Assembly: GCA_948567375.1 (NCBI GenBank)
Contig: OX419756.1
Coordinates: 21,333,001 to 21,397,000, forward strand
Length of the DNA stretch: 64,000 bases
Reading direction: 5' to 3'
Source of the DNA: Lunularia cruciata
Lineage: Eukaryota > Streptophyta > Marchantiopsida > Lunulariales > Lunulariaceae
The notes below the pieces were generated by a model. It worked only from the letters and a program-made list of their open reading frames with translations, made no database searches and was not told the origin of the DNA. Both the position numbers and the translations under genes were made by a program. This document shows positions 23,102 through 35,578 of the stretch, one piece after another (position 1 is the stretch's first letter; each line of letters opens with the position of its first letter).

Positions 23102-25223
23102 ATGGCGGCAATATCGGATGTTATTATTGCTATGCATCAACAAATTGAGCACCTTACTTGATTGTTGGATGAGTCCAACAACAACAAGAACACATAGAGA
23201 GAGCACCAATTTGAGATGGAGAAGATCAAATCTGATTTCCAAAACCCAAGTTGTTTGAAGGCAAGAATCTTCTTAACATAATGGACAATTTGTGTTTGAC
23301 TGCAAATATTACTTTGAAGCTACCAATCTTCAAGATGAACAAAAACAAATCCTCTTGGCTTCTAGCCAAATAGATGGTGTGGCAAAACTTTGGTGGTGAT
23401 TTTGTGTGGAGTGAGCTGAACAACAGATTGTTACACCTATCTTAACATGGGTAGAATTAGAATTCAAGGATACAATACTTGGTCAATTTCAAACAATAAA
23501 TGCCACCCGAGCCGCACAAGATAAATTGGCGGAGTTGAAGTAGGTTTGCTCTGTAAGGATAGCACATCATGCAATTTTAGAATGTTATCATGCAGATTCT
23601 AGATATACAAGAAGATGAAGTTCTGGATCAATTTGTGAGGGGTTTGAAGTCACAAACTAAATTAGAGGTGACCATGTGAGAACCAAAAAACATGGAAGAA
23701 GCCATGCAATTGGCTGAGCACTTTGATTCCTTGGTTGCAACAACTTAGTCTTGACCTCAACCTACACAAAGCCTACCAGTACACTATGCAAGGGTGGAGG
23801 AACCGGCACCAATGGAGATTGATGTTATCCAATGGAGACCACTTGGTATAGTGGATAGAGAACTATTGTGACAAAATGGTGGTTGTTTGTTTTGTTGCCA
23901 AGTTGGACATTGCATTGTTGAATGTCCACTTAAGAATATGCAACCTTGACAAGTTGCCCATATGAAGTTTGTGGAGCAAAATGATCAAGGAAATAAGGAA
24001 TCCTAGTAGGAGATTTTGAGCCTCCTACTAAGAGCTTGATTAGTTCTAACGAGATTGAAGGCTTGACCTATGCAAGTTTGCTTCACTTGCAAGGTACAAT
24101 ATCTAATCGGGGTTGTAGGATTTTGGTTGATTCTAGAAGTTCAGAGTATTGCATGTCTATGCAAGTAGAAAAAGAATTGGGTATTCCTATCAAGCCAATA
24201 ATTAGAAGTAGATTGATAATGGTGGATAGTAGAAAGGGTTCTACATTCTATACATCACATCTTGTTACCTCAAGATTAGGAAGGAGTATTTGGAGTGTAT
24301 GAGGTTTCGAGTGGCACTTCTACACTACAATGTCATTCTAGAACTACCTTGGCTTGAACATCATAAGGTTCAATTTGATTGGACCCGACAAAAAATCAAG
24401 TACAACACCAAGGTATGAATTCCCAATTAGGTTTTCTAGACACCTTTGAGTAAGACACCTAAGAATAGTCAGTCCCAAGATGGGAATTTTGCTAGGAAGG
24501 TAGCCATGGAGCATGCTTTGAAGAGATGAGTTGCTAGATGGGAAGTTTGTTATTGAAGTAGCCATAGAGCAAGCTTTGGAAGAAGATAAGTCTATTTTTG
24601 TAGTGTAGATCAAGCCGACTGCACAAGGAAAATCTAAGGAGGGCTAAGAGCCTCATCAAGCAATGGTTGATCAAATAGTTTAGGAGTTTGCGGACATGTT
24701 TTTGGATGATATGTTGAAGAGATTACCCTCCGATCGTGGTATGCTCTTCAAGATTGAGTTATTGTCAAGGGGTACTCCAGTGAGTAGACTAATCTATTGG
24801 CTCTCACCAAGGGAGTTAGAGGAGTTGTGAACAACACTTATGGAGTCATTGGAGAAAGACTTCATATAATATAGTCCCTTGCCTTGGGGACGTTGGTACA
24901 ATTCATTCCAAAGAAGGATGGAAGACTTTGGTTTTGTATTGATTATTGTGGGCTCAATAAGCAAACAATGAAGAATGTATATCCCTTGCCTTAGATTGAG
25001 GACTTGCTTGATCAATTGAGTGGAACATGATACTTTTCCAAGTTGGATCTTTGTAGTTGCTATTAACAAATCCCCATTGATAGGGAGGATGTGCAAAAGC
25101 TTGTCTTTCATACAAAATATGGGCATTATGAGTAGAGAGTTCTACCTTTTGGGCTCAATAATAATCTAGCAATCTTCATGGACCAGATGCATTGGGTATT
25201 GGATGTACTATTGGATTGGTACG
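23102..25223 (+). pseudogene. A gag, protease and first part of RT (decayed)
   Basis: Gag homology runs from ATG 23102 to about 24018. The zinc-knuckle region near 23880-23935 is recognisable by comparison with D but is frameshifted. Protease begins after the RSL-LISSNEIEG junction (24024 on), with the catalytic Ser of DSG replaced (VDSRSSEYC). The linker has two copies of the 20-residue repeat (24473 to about 24591), where G and D have three. Reverse transcriptase is frameshifted and broken by many stops up to 25223, where element H interrupts it near the FLDD catalytic box. Oldest copy of this family in the window. Confidence 0.8.
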
Positions 25224-27578
25224 TATGATACCCACATTTTTTTATTTTGGATAAGTTTTAAAGAAGAAGTGCATTGATGAAACTCAACTAAACCCAAATG
25301 GAGAAGAAATGATGAGAAGCCTGTATTTTGATCCGACCCAAGGAATTCAACTTTGTGTGAGAGGAAGAAGGACTTGGATTGGATTAAAGGAGCGTAGTTT
25401 CTTTCTTTGGGTCCGGAAGAAAGATACTTTGCATCGGAATGAAGGTTGAAGGTTGTAGGTCAAGATTCTTGCGAGGGCCATATCTAAGTGATTACATGTT
25501 CAAATTGTGCATGCTACGTTTCATTGGAAGCATCAAAGCTTTCCATTGCCCCTAAAATATTAAAGTTTGGAGGTTTGTAGCAGAAGAAACAAGCATATGA
25601 AGTTTTTGTAGTAGTTGTATAGAGTAGTTGAGTGACTTTGGGTTGGGTTCTTTGGGTCATCATCATGTGACAACTCGACAAATATCACTTTTGCGGTAAT
25701 TAAGTAAGTAAAGTTAGTTCACGCAAAGATACAATTCAAATTTGGTCAAATACAAAGTCTAATAGTAACAAACAGTTCTTCTTGAGTTCTTCTTTAATCT
25801 CTGGGTAGAAACCACACCTAGAAGAGAGTAACAAGCGCTTAACAGCAATTCTTGTCACAAATTACACACTCATAATCACAAATCTTTCAAATCTTTCCAA
25901 ACAAACTTGATTGTGATGATCTAGATCCTTCCAAAGATGGCTACTTTGCTGCAAAACACCTTTGCCTCAAAATTGCATTCCACCCTTCCACTGAAAGCAC
26001 CACTTCCTCAATCAAAATTGCTTCATATAATTTCAACGTTGCACTCACAAATGCAGAATACTACCAACACTACAATTCCTCTCAAATCTATCAAGGCATT
26101 GCTTAGATTGCACTTCATCTAGGATCAAACACACAGAATGAAGATCAAGGTTGTGGAATCCAACATCCAAAAGGCACACTAACTTGCACTTCAAAATTTC
26201 CATACAGTCACAAATACAAACACAAAATTGATACTTAGAATTAAGCTCAAGTGCCGAGCACTAAACTCAACACTTTGCTTTATATATCTTCAAAAGTTTG
26301 GAATACTGAACAACAACACACTACAAATGTCTCCTTTAAATAGTAGAGCAATTGACAATTACTAACAAAAATACCGTTCTACAACAACTTTACAAACTTG
26401 TAGATTCAAAATGACAATGCATCTCTTCATATATGCATCTTCAAATCTCCGATTGGTTTCTAATCCAATCCAATGTCTACTTTGACTTTGGCTTCCAAAC
26501 CCAAAGAAAGTCCCTTCACCTCATGTACTTCAGGTTCTATAACTTCCAACTCTTCTACCAATTCTAACATGTCTTCACTGTGATATGTAATTAAAGATGT
26601 GTAATCTATCTACCTCCTTATCTTGTAACACACTCATCTCTAATAGCTCAAGTGCCAAATCCGAAGACACCTACACTCCTACTTCTGCTACCTCAAGACA
26701 CCTACACTCCTACTTCTGCTACCTCAGACTTCTTATCTTCCTTTACACTACTCCAAAGTCTCTCTAATTCTGAATTTACTAAGTCTTATCTAAGATACAC
26801 ATTACTTTCTACCTCTAACATCTTCCAATCTACTCTTTCTCTCAAATGAATCAAAAGATTGTTCAACTCAATGTCTTTCAGTAGTCCTCCTTCATATTTC
26901 TTGCACTTCGAGTCAATTCATTACAAATATTTTCTTTTCTAATTCTATCATATTTTCAATCAAGACTGAAATTTACATCATGGGTATCCTAACACTATCT
27001 TATTTCCTCTTCTAAGTTCCTCAGATGATTTTGGCAAGACCTCCAAAGTCACTTGCATACGGTGTTTGACGTCCTTGAATTGGGTCACCTTTGTCATGAG
27101 GCAAAGTCTCTTGACCCAAAGTTGTCTAAACTCAAAGTCATATAAGTCCAAAGTTGTATAGACCCAAAGAACCCAACCCAAAGTCACTCAACTACTCTAG
27201 AAAATTACTATAGAACTTCAAATGCTTGCAACTTTTGCTATAGACCTCCAAACTTTGTGATTTTGGTGGCAATGGAAAGCTCTAAAAGAGACAATTCCAG
27301 CAAGATGTAGCAATTTGGACATGTCAACGCCAAGATATGCCCCCTGCAATAATCCTTACCTGCAACCTTCAACCTTCATTCCAATGTGAAGTATCTTTCT
27401 TTGGGTCTATACTCCTTCAGTCCAATCCGAGTCCTTCTTCCTCTCACACAAAGTCTACTTCCTTGGGTTGATCAAAATTCATGCTTCTCATCATTTCTTC
27501 TTCATTTGGGTTCAATTCAGTTTCATCAATGCATTTCTTCTTTCAAACTTGTCCAAAATGAAAAATGTGGGTATCACA
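25224..27578 (-). mobile_element. Element H: inverted B-type LTR with foldback arm
   Basis: Sequence 25666-27578 is a minus-strand, shortened (1.9-kb) and diverged LTR of the B family: TGTGACAAC..., ending GGGTATCACA. The region equivalent to the long coiled-coil frame is mostly deleted, but its acidic 3' end is recognisable near 26460-26600. In front of it, 25224-25665 is about 440 bp of the same LTR's start in plus orientation, so the element has long inverted ends (25224 to about 25658 against about 27160-27578). Flanks GTACG and ATATG (25219-25223, 27579-27583) fit one decayed 5-bp target duplication, so both parts seem to have arrived together. There is no internal pol. Confidence 0.75.
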
Positions 27579-27747
27579 ATATGTGGTGGTGTTCTTGGAT
27601 GATATCTTAATCTATATCAAGACAAAAGCATAATATGTGAATCACGTGTGAGAAGTCCTAAGACTACTACGACAATGGAAATTTTACTACAAGAAGTCAA
27701 AGTGTGCCTTTTGGTAGAAGGAAGTTACCTTCTTGGGTCACAAGATC
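27579..27747 (+). pseudogene. A RT, middle piece
   Basis: Continues A's reverse transcriptase after H: a catalytic-box region like [11 protein letters not shown], then KSKCAFW and VTFLGHKI. It carries stops and is cut at 27747 by element C, with GATC duplicated on the far side at 35579. Confidence 0.85.
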
Positions 27748-28454
27748 TGTGAGCCGGCCTGTCTCTCACTCAAGATGAACCTCTGATGGCTATTATGGTA
27801 GCGCACCATGGACTAAGAAAGCAAGGAACCCCAACTCCATCATACTCCTCCAAGGCTAACACTCCAAGACTCAAGACATTGCTCACTAGAGAACTCAATG
27901 AGAGAGAGATAGTTGCAAATGAAAGGATGATGAGTACCTCCTCACCCCTTGTTTATATACTTGTGAAATAGTTACGTACCAAAGTTACTAATTACCGTAG
28001 TAACTCAAGTTACTAGACTAAAAGTCAAATAAAGTCAAAAAGTAGAAAGGAATATCCATTCACATGCGCATATTCCCCTAAGCATGTGGTCTTATCTTGA
28101 CCCAACCACTAAGTCAAGGATTCCTTCACATGGGCTATCCTTGGAATAAAGAAGAATCCAAAACAAAAAGGTTTGCGGGCCCAAGAGTTCTCAACTCTTT
28201 CCTCAAAGCCAAACAACTAGGAATAATACCAAGTCAACACACTAAAATCCAAAATAGTGGTGCTCATCTTTTCTACTTCCTCTAAAGTAAGGTCCACTCT
28301 ATCTTAGCTATGACTAACTTTAGCTTACCATGACTAATATAGAACCATCCTTTATCTCTATAAATAATATCTCTTAAGTACTCTCAAGTATAAGTATCTC
28401 GTAATACCAAGCTAAATATCACAATACCACACACATGCACAAATGGGTGTTACA
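27748..28454 (-). repeat. C 3' LTR
   Basis: Read on the minus strand: TGTAACACCC...GGCTCACA. A minus-strand TATA box (TATATAAAC) lies at about 27952-27962. The purine-rich CCGGAGGTAAA directly upstream (28455-28465) is the likely polypurine tract. Confidence 0.95.
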
Positions 28455-28502
28455 TTTACCTCCGGACTAAGTTTTCACTTTGTCCTCAAAGTGAAAACCT
28501 CT

Positions 28503-31500
28503 CTACCTTCTATGGTACATCTTCAACTTATCATGGTTAATCCTATCAAAGTGTCTTCCTCCCAACTCCTTGAGATCATAGGTGTAATTGCCCCACACCT
28601 TCTCCACTATGAAAGGTCCAAAGTACTTAGGTAAAAACTTCTTTTGCACTCTCTTGAATCGAATGGAATCAAACAACATTACCCAATCACCTTCTTTGAA
28701 AGGCTCTACCTTCTTCTTGCCTTGCCTCTTATCATAGCTCTCCTTTTGTTTCCTTTGGGCTTGCTCCACTCGAACCATAGCAACTGCCCTTGCCTCTTCC
28801 AACTCCATGAGTTGTTCCTTCCTTGACTTCTCTGCATCACCTCCTTGTGCTTTCTTCAATCTCCTATGAATGCTTTGGAAGGTAGGAAGATCAAAGTGAA
28901 TAGGTAAGGTAGACTCAATACCATACACCAATTGAAATGGAGAATATCCGGTGGAAGTCTTCATGGTTGTCCTATACTCCCACAAAACTGCATGAATCTC
29001 TTGTCCCAATGATGTTTAGCCCCCTCCATTTCTGCATCTTTGGCCAACATCATGCACAAGGTCTGATTGGTTCTCCCTGCCAAGCCATTGGAATTTGGCT
29101 TATAGGATGTAGTTACTCTATGTATGATAGAGAAATGTCGTAGCATGGCTGTAGTAATGCTTCCTGTAAACTCTCCTCCTCTATCAGAAACCAACTCCAA
29201 AGGGCATCCAAACCTAGTGATAATGCGTTCATAAAGAAATCTACCCACTTCATCTTCATTCTTGTCCCTCAATGGTCTAGCCTCAACCCACTTGGTAAGG
29301 TAATCAGTAACTACCACAATGTACCAATTGTTCCTTGGGGTTCTATTGAGAGGACCTACAAAATCGATTCCCCACTTCTCAAAAGGTCCTAGAAATGGAA
29401 TTGATCTAAGTGGTGGAGTGGATGTAGACTTTCTAGCAAAAGCTTGACAAACATGACAAGTTTTGCAATAATCAAGACAATCCTTGAAAATCCCTCTCCA
29501 ATGGTAACCTGCATCTAGAATCTTGAAAGCAGTCACCTTTCCTGCAAAGTGTCCTCCACATACTAAACCTTCATGAAACTCCTTTATGAATAGGATAGAC
29601 TCTTCCTTACCCACTGCTCTTCGAAGTAGACCATTTGCTCCTTGGTGAAAAAGAATATCCTCCACCATTGTGTAAGGTCTAGATCTTGCTGCAAGGGCCT
29701 TCCTCTCCCTAGCATGCATCCCTTCTGGATAGTTACCTCTTGTCACAAAATCCACAATCTCCTTGTACTCCATTGGAACCTCTTGAGTCACTGAGATTGT
29801 CATGAGCTCCTCATCCGGGAAGGAATCATCCATTGGCTCATCTCCATCATGATCATAGGCTCTAGATAACAAATCAGCATTTGCATGTTTCTTTCCTGGC
29901 CTATCCTCAATGGTGTAGTCATACTCAGACAAGAGTATCATCCACCTTGCTAGTCTCCCTTCAACATTAGGCTTGTTGAAGATGTACTTCAAAGCCTTGT
30001 GATCCGTGACAATGTTGGCTTCCCTCCAATCAAGTAGTGTCTAAACTTCTTGAGACCAAAGATCACTGCCAACCCTTCTCTCTTTGTGACAGAGTAGTTC
30101 TTCTCTACTGAAACCATCTGCCTACTAGCATAAGCTATTGGATGATCATGCCCATCTTGGTCTAATTGACTAAGAGTGCATCCTATAGCTACATTAGAAG
30201 CATCAGTGTAGAGGATGAAAGGCCTACTCCAATCAGGTTTAGCAAGAATTGGAGCTACAACAAGGGATTGCTTGAGCTCCTCAAAAGCTTTAAGAGCCTC
30301 CTTGTCCTCCAAAATCACCATGTAATCTACACCCTTCTTCATGTAGATGGTCAATGCATAAGCCTTGTTGGAAAATGAGAAGATGAACCTCCTATAGTAT
30401 CCAACCATCCCCAAGAATTGGCGTAACTTTGTCAAGCTTGAAGGGAATGGAAGGTCTGAGATTTTCCATACCTTCTCTGGATCAACTGCTATTCCATCCT
30501 TGGAGATGATGTGCCCCAAAAGTAGACCTTCTTCACATCCAAAAATGCACTTCTGTGGGTTGAGTGATGCATTTGCCTCATCTAAGCGTTGCAAGACTTT
30601 GATTAGGTGTTCAAAGTGCTCTTCCTTGCTCCCATAGACACAAAAGTCATCAATGAAGTCTCTCACAAATTTCCCAATGAAAGGTTCATATACCTTGTTC
30701 ATGAACCGTTGGAATGTGGCTGGAGCATTGCAAAGCCCAAAAGGCATGACCTTGAAAGCATAAGTTCCCCAAGGTGTGGTGAACATGGTGAGTTGTTGAT
30801 GCTCTGGTGCAATTTTGATTTGGTTGTATCCACTATAACCATCTCCAAAACGGTACCTCTCATGACCTGCAACCTCCTCCAAAATCTCATCAATGAATGG
30901 CAATGGGTAGTAGTCCTTCTTGGTAACAACATTGAGCTTCTTGTAATCCACACATACCCGAAGCTTGCCATTCTTTTTCTTCATAATGACAATTGGAGAC
31001 ACCCATTCTGAATTCTCCACCTCAAAGATAAATCCAGCCTCCTTGAGCTTGTCAATCTCCTCCTTCACAACCAAAGATATTGGTGGGCCAATGCGACGTT
31101 GCTTTTGGCGGATTGGTCTTGCATGTGACTCCACCTCTATCTTGTGCTCCTCCAAGGTGACTTCCTTCAAATCCTTGTAACTAAAAGTAAACACATGGAT
31201 GAACTTGCGGAAAATCTCCTCAAATCTCACCTTCTCCTCCTTGGTAACATTTGGGCCATACTTGAGGGTAGATAACCTTCTCTCTACCTCCTCAAGTGTC
31301 AATGGTGATTTATCTAGGTCCTTCAAAACCTCTGGCTTAGGTGCAAAATCCATAGCACACAAAGGATACACATCTGAATCAGATTCAGATTCATCCTCCT
31401 CCGTGGAAGTCTCCTCTTCCATGCTTGTGTCCACACCTGAAGCTCCTTCTTCAGAATCTGATTCCCAATAATCAGAAGATGGGGTATCTGAATGTGAAGT

Positions 31501-31812
31501 GTTGGTGGTGTTAGTCACAAGAACAATGACTCTATGGTTTGATGGCCCAATCCTCAAGTACCCTTTGTGCCATCGATCAGTTGTGCGTGCTGCTCTCAAC
31601 CATGGCCTCCCAAGAAGTAATTCATAGCTTGAATCCTTCAAGACTTGGAAAGTCATGAGATTTTGAACTCCCATAACTGAAACTACCACCTTATCCATCA
31701 CCCCTACTGGTCAAACTTGTTGTTTGTTTGCCATGCTCACCACAAATGTTGAAGGTCTTGAGGGTATCATACCCAACTTCTTCATCAACCTTTCTGACAT
31801 GGCATTCACTGC
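28503..31812 (-). pseudogene. pol: C pol: protease, RT, RNase H, integrase (nearly intact)
   Basis: Continues gag after a TAA at 31813, with another stop (TGA near 31709) before the 570-codon frame 29989-31701. Order: protease (DALVDGG at the gag end, LLGRPWLRA); RT (CVDYKKLNVVTKKDYYPLPF, PFGLCNAPATF, FIDDFCVYG); RNase H. A one-base loss near 30025-30030 breaks RNase H; the frame 28961-29992 then carries integrase: zinc domain CKTCHVC, DFVGPL, SDRGGEF. The third catalytic position reads GLAGRTNQ, Gly in place of Glu. A second frameshift at about 28965-29005 leads to the C-terminal frame 28503-29009. Two stops, two frameshifts and one lost catalytic residue, despite the young LTRs. Confidence 0.92.
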
Positions 31813-33327
31813 TTATCCTCCATCAACCAATGCATCCTTGATGTTGTGACCATTCACTCTCACATCAATCTTGGAAGCATATTCAAAAGCCTCCCATGGT
31901 GTTGGCTTGGCATCCACCACCCCCATTGATACTGGAACTTTTGCCTTCTTCTTCTTCTTGCTCCTTGTAGAACTCAAACTACCTCTAAGCTCCTTTCTCA
32001 AGGTAGGGTTCAAAGCAATTAATTGGCCCACTGTGATGTTAGCCTTGTGACTACCAACATCCTCCAACACATTGTAGTTCCATTGTTGCTTTGAGATCAA
32101 GAAGTCCTCCATCCCCAACTTCTTCCTTGGAGTCTTTGTTGTTGATGGTGTTGAGGTGCGAGTGCTCCTAGTAGACATAGGAGTCTCCTTGCTTGAAGTA
32201 AATCCTTGAGAAGAGTGAACATCCTCTGCAAAACGAGCTCTCTTCTTCTCTTGTGCCAAAAGCTCCAAATTAAGACCCTTGGAGTTTGAGCACTCTCCCT
32301 TCTCATACTTGCTCTCCACCACATCTATGGATGGTATCCCCTTACCTTTGTTTGGATTAGGAGCCACTTGGGTTTCACTACCACCCTCTTTCCCTCTATT
32401 GGCTCCCTCATAACCCCTTCCTCCATGGTAAGTGGAATTTGGACAATTCCTTTGGATATGGCCTCTTCCTCCACAACCAAAACAATTTCTATCATTGAAA
32501 TTGTTGGTTGGTTGAACTCCTCTATATGGATAGTTTCCATAACTCCTAGGCCCTCTCCCTACATTTTGATCCACCTCTCTCTTCTCCCATAGTTGCACCA
32601 CATTGATCTTGAGATCCGCAAGTTGTTCTGTGATGGTTTGAAGTGGATCTTTTGGTGGAGGTGCAAGAACTAGAGCAATTACTACTTGTGGTGCAACCCT
32701 TGCTACCAAAGTATCAGAAGTTCCACCATACTTGTAGCCTTGTGGAGGATGCACAACCTCCTTCACCACCAAATCACTCTCATCCCCTTCCAAACTCTCC
32801 TCCATACAAATTGCAATCTTGATAGCTTCAACCTTGGAAGAAGGTTTCTCATATCTCACCTTGCTTCTAATTTGTGGTCTCAACCCTCCCAAAAAATTCT
32901 TGGTGAGCATGGCCCCTATGCCAATCATTGTAGTCTCCACATCATCCCCACCCTTCCTCAACACAATGCGAAATCTGGACTCTAACTTTTCCACTCTTTC
33001 CACATAGACTCTCACTTTCTCTCCTTCTCCTTGCTTGAGAAATGTAACCTCACTCATCAATCTCTCATAACTCTCATCAGGAAGAAAATTCTCAATGAGT
33101 ACTGAAGTCAAAGTCTCCCAAGACTCCTCTTCCCCATCTCTCCTCTCTCTCTTTTGGTATTCTGACTCATACCATGTAAGTGCTGCATCCTCAAAGAAAT
33201 CTGGTAATAATGAGGCCCACTCATTCTTCCTCCTCTCATTGTTTCCTATGCAAGCTCTCTTGAAGTCTCTCACAAAGGCCTCCACATCTTCTCCATCCTT
33301 GCCAAAGAAAACTGGAAGTTTCCCCAT
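31813..33327 (-). pseudogene. gag: C gag (504 codons, joined to pol by a nonsense codon)
   Basis: Open frame from ATG 33327. Residues 1-160: retrotransposon gag domain (VEAFVRDFKRACIG, ALTWYESEYQ, FLGGLRPQIRSKVRYE). Zinc knuckle CFGCGGRGHIQRNC at residues 282-295. Then a basic Ser/Thr-rich tail, followed in the same phase by the start of protease (DALVDGG). The frame closes with TAA at 31813; the related element F has a sense codon there, so C probably descends from a fused gag-pol frame and the stop is a mutation. Gag would form the particle that packages the RNA. Confidence 0.9.
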
Positions 33328-33561
33328 CTTAACCTCTCACTATCTTTCTTTCTCTCAAATTTTTTTTTCTCTTTTTTTTTCTCTCACTCTATTACTAATA
33401 AAGTATATACATGATTAACACCATCTGAGAATAATCCACTCTAGGGAACACAAAAGGTTCAGGTTGCTCCAAGATTTCTATAGCAACATCAAATCCTAGA
33501 GTGCATATTAATCTAACTCTCATGGATAGTTTATCCATAAGTTGAAAGATTATATCCATCA

Positions 33562-34035
33562 CTAATCTTGAGAACTAGCTGATGAAGGTGGTAGTATTTC
33601 TGTAGCTGTACTAAGGCTCTCTCCAAGATCCTTCACCAAAGTCTCCAAAAGTGCTTTTACTCCACTACACTCATGTCCTTTTGGAAGTCCTTCCACTCCA
33701 CAAACCTCACACAACTCCTTGGTCTTAGATCTTCTCCCTCCTAATCTTGGTGAAGAAGGTCCAACATGCAAACCCAAGTCAAGTAAGCCTCTCCTTTCCC
33801 TCAATCTCTTGCTCTCAAAGGTCAATGGACATGAACTTGCCTTATGTCTCTTCTCTCCACATAGAAAGCACTTAGACTCACTCATTCCTCCAAGTGGTGT
33901 AGGTTTTTGGATCCTCTCAACACTCTCTTCAAATTCTATTGTAAACTCTCTTTTCCTCAAATCCACCCCTACAATCACCTCAAACCCTTGGGGAACCTTG
34001 CATAATCTCAATTTCCACTCTTGATGACCCTCCAT
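33562..34035 (-). CDS. Zinc-knuckle ORF upstream of gag in C (ORF0)
   Basis: Intact 157-codon frame between the 5' LTR and gag. Residues about 15-40 (FEVIVGVDLRKREFTIEFEE) precede a perfect CCHC knuckle CFLCGEKRHKASSC (about 57-70); a second Cys/His cluster CEVCGVEGLPKGHEC follows (about 108-122). The layout, a VDL strand segment and then a CCHC knuckle, recalls the end of plant DUF4283/zf-CCHC ORFs; that is an inference. A 33980-34228 frame in another phase (CPELVIKFEKFQRTVTYW) overlaps its start and may be its original N-terminus before a frameshift. Element F carries a decayed copy at the same place. Expected to bind RNA or DNA; role unknown. Confidence 0.55.
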   Translation of the reverse strand: MEGHQEWKLRLCKVPQGFEVIVGVDLRKREFTIEFEESVERIQKPTPLGGMSESKCFLCGEKRHKASSCPLTFESKRLRERRGLLDLGLHVGPSSPRLGGRRSKTKELCEVCGVEGLPKGHECSGVKALLETLVKDLGESLSTATEILPPSSASSQD

Positions 34036-34867
34036 GTTCCCAAGATGAATCTAAACACTCAAACATGCTTTTTGTTGACCTCAAACTCCTCATGCATGAG
34101 ATCTCCACTCTGTAGAATTGACCCTTCCTCACAATATCACTCAAATCTCCCAACCAGTATGTCACAGTCCTCTGAAATTTTTCAAACTTGATCACAAGTT
34201 CAGGACATCCCTCTCTGCAAAATTTCAAATCTTTTCATTGAGCCATTTAGCCTGGACACTTTTCTCTTCAGCACACAAATTTCAGATTTGGTCTGAAAAC
34301 CACCCCCCTCACTTCAAAAACTCATAACTCCCTGCGCGAGAATGATCTCTCTCTAATTTTTGTGGCAGCAAATAGGATACAATGTATTGAATTTTCTTAG
34401 AAATGTTCAGGATAATTTACTAAAAATTAAAGTAATGGCAGACTCTGTACAATTTTCCAGACAGCATGCAGTTGCGGGAGCAGTTTACCCTATCAACTTT
34501 CAAAAATTCTAGCCCAGTGCGCATAGTAGCTCTCACAATAATTTCAAGTGTGCTAACTGGAAGATGACCCAAGCTATCATGTGTAGAAATTTCAAGTCCA
34601 GATCTCAAACTTGAGATTTTGCCCAAAAATCACCTTAATCCCCAAAATCTGCAATCCACCTCACACAATCTCTCCAATTCCTCTCATGTGTACAAGATGT
34701 ACAAAATCAGCTCAAAGACATCATAATGAACTACAGGGTATAAAAATGGATCTCTAACATAAGTTCAACCCTCTCCTCTCCTAATGTTCTCTCCAAGTGA
34801 GCTCTTATAGCCTCCTTCTGCCTAATGTAGAATTGAACGCGGAACATTATCTTGCCTTCTAGAGAGG
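34036..34867 (-). other. C leader between primer site and ORF0
   Basis: About 830 bp of untranslated leader, also present in F (46541-47430). A frame at 33980-34228 may be a detached piece of ORF0. Nothing else is recognised. Confidence 0.5.
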
Positions 34868-34884
34868 TCCCAGCAACGGAACCA
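34868..34884 (-). other. C primer-binding site
   Basis: On the minus strand TGGTTCCGTTGCTGGGA, four bases after the 5' LTR. The same site is in F (46524-46540) and E (38281-38295). It resembles, with mismatches, the TGGCGCCGTTGCCGGGG tRNA-Asp-type site; the tRNA is not settled. Confidence 0.6.
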
Positions 34885-34888
34885 AAAA

Positions 34889-35578
34889 TGTGAGCCGGCC
34901 TGTCTCTCACTCAAGATGAACCTCTGATGGCTATTATGGTAGCGCACCATGGACTAAGAAGGCAAGGAACCCCAACTCCATCATACTCCTCCAAGGCTAA
35001 CACTCCAAGACTCAAGACATTGCTCACTAGAGAACTCAATGAGAGAGAGATAGTTGCAAATGAAAGGATGATGAGTACCTCCTCACCCCTTGTTTATATA
35101 CTTGTGAAATAGTTACGTACCAAAGTTACTAATTACCGTAGTAACTCAAGTTACTAGACTAAAAGTCAAGTAAAGTCAAAAAGTAGAAAGGAATATCCAT
35201 TCACATGCGCATATTCCCTTAAGCATGTGGTCTTATCTTGACCCAACCACTAAGTCAAGGATTCCTTCACATGGGCTATCCTTGGAATAAAGAAGAATCC
35301 AAAACAAAAAGGTTTGCGGGCCCAAGAGTTCTCAACTCTTTCCTCAAAGCCAAACACCTAGGAATAATACCAAGTCAACACACTAAAATCCAAAATAGTG
35401 GTGCTCATCTTTTCTACTTCCCCTAAAGTAAGGTCCACTCTATCTTAGCTATGACTAACTTTAGCTAACCATGACAAATATAGAACCATCCTTTATCTCT
35501 ATAAATAATATCTCTTAAGTACTTGTAATACCAAGCTAAATATCACAATACCACACACATGCACAAATGGGTGTTACA
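34889..35578 (-). repeat. C 5' LTR
   Basis: Nearly identical to 27748-28454, with a 17-bp deletion near 35523. TATA-like TATATAAAC on the minus strand at about 35093-35103. Confidence 0.95.

Larger units (their letters stand above)
27748..35578 (-). mobile_element. Element C: young minus-strand Ty3/gypsy element
   Basis: 7.8-kb element. The 5' LTR is on the right (34889-35578, 690 bp) and the 3' LTR on the left (27748-28454, 707 bp). LTRs differ by about seven substitutions and one 17-bp indel, about 1 percent by eye, so it is one of the youngest insertions. GATC is shared by both flanks (27744-27747, 35579-35582). From the 5' LTR: primer site, long leader, zinc-knuckle ORF (33562-34035), gag (31813-33327), protease-RT-RNase H-integrase (28503 to about 31815), 3' LTR. 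No chromodomain. The protease DGGS variant and RT motifs suggest the Tat-like branch. Inserted in A's RT. Confidence 0.95.
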
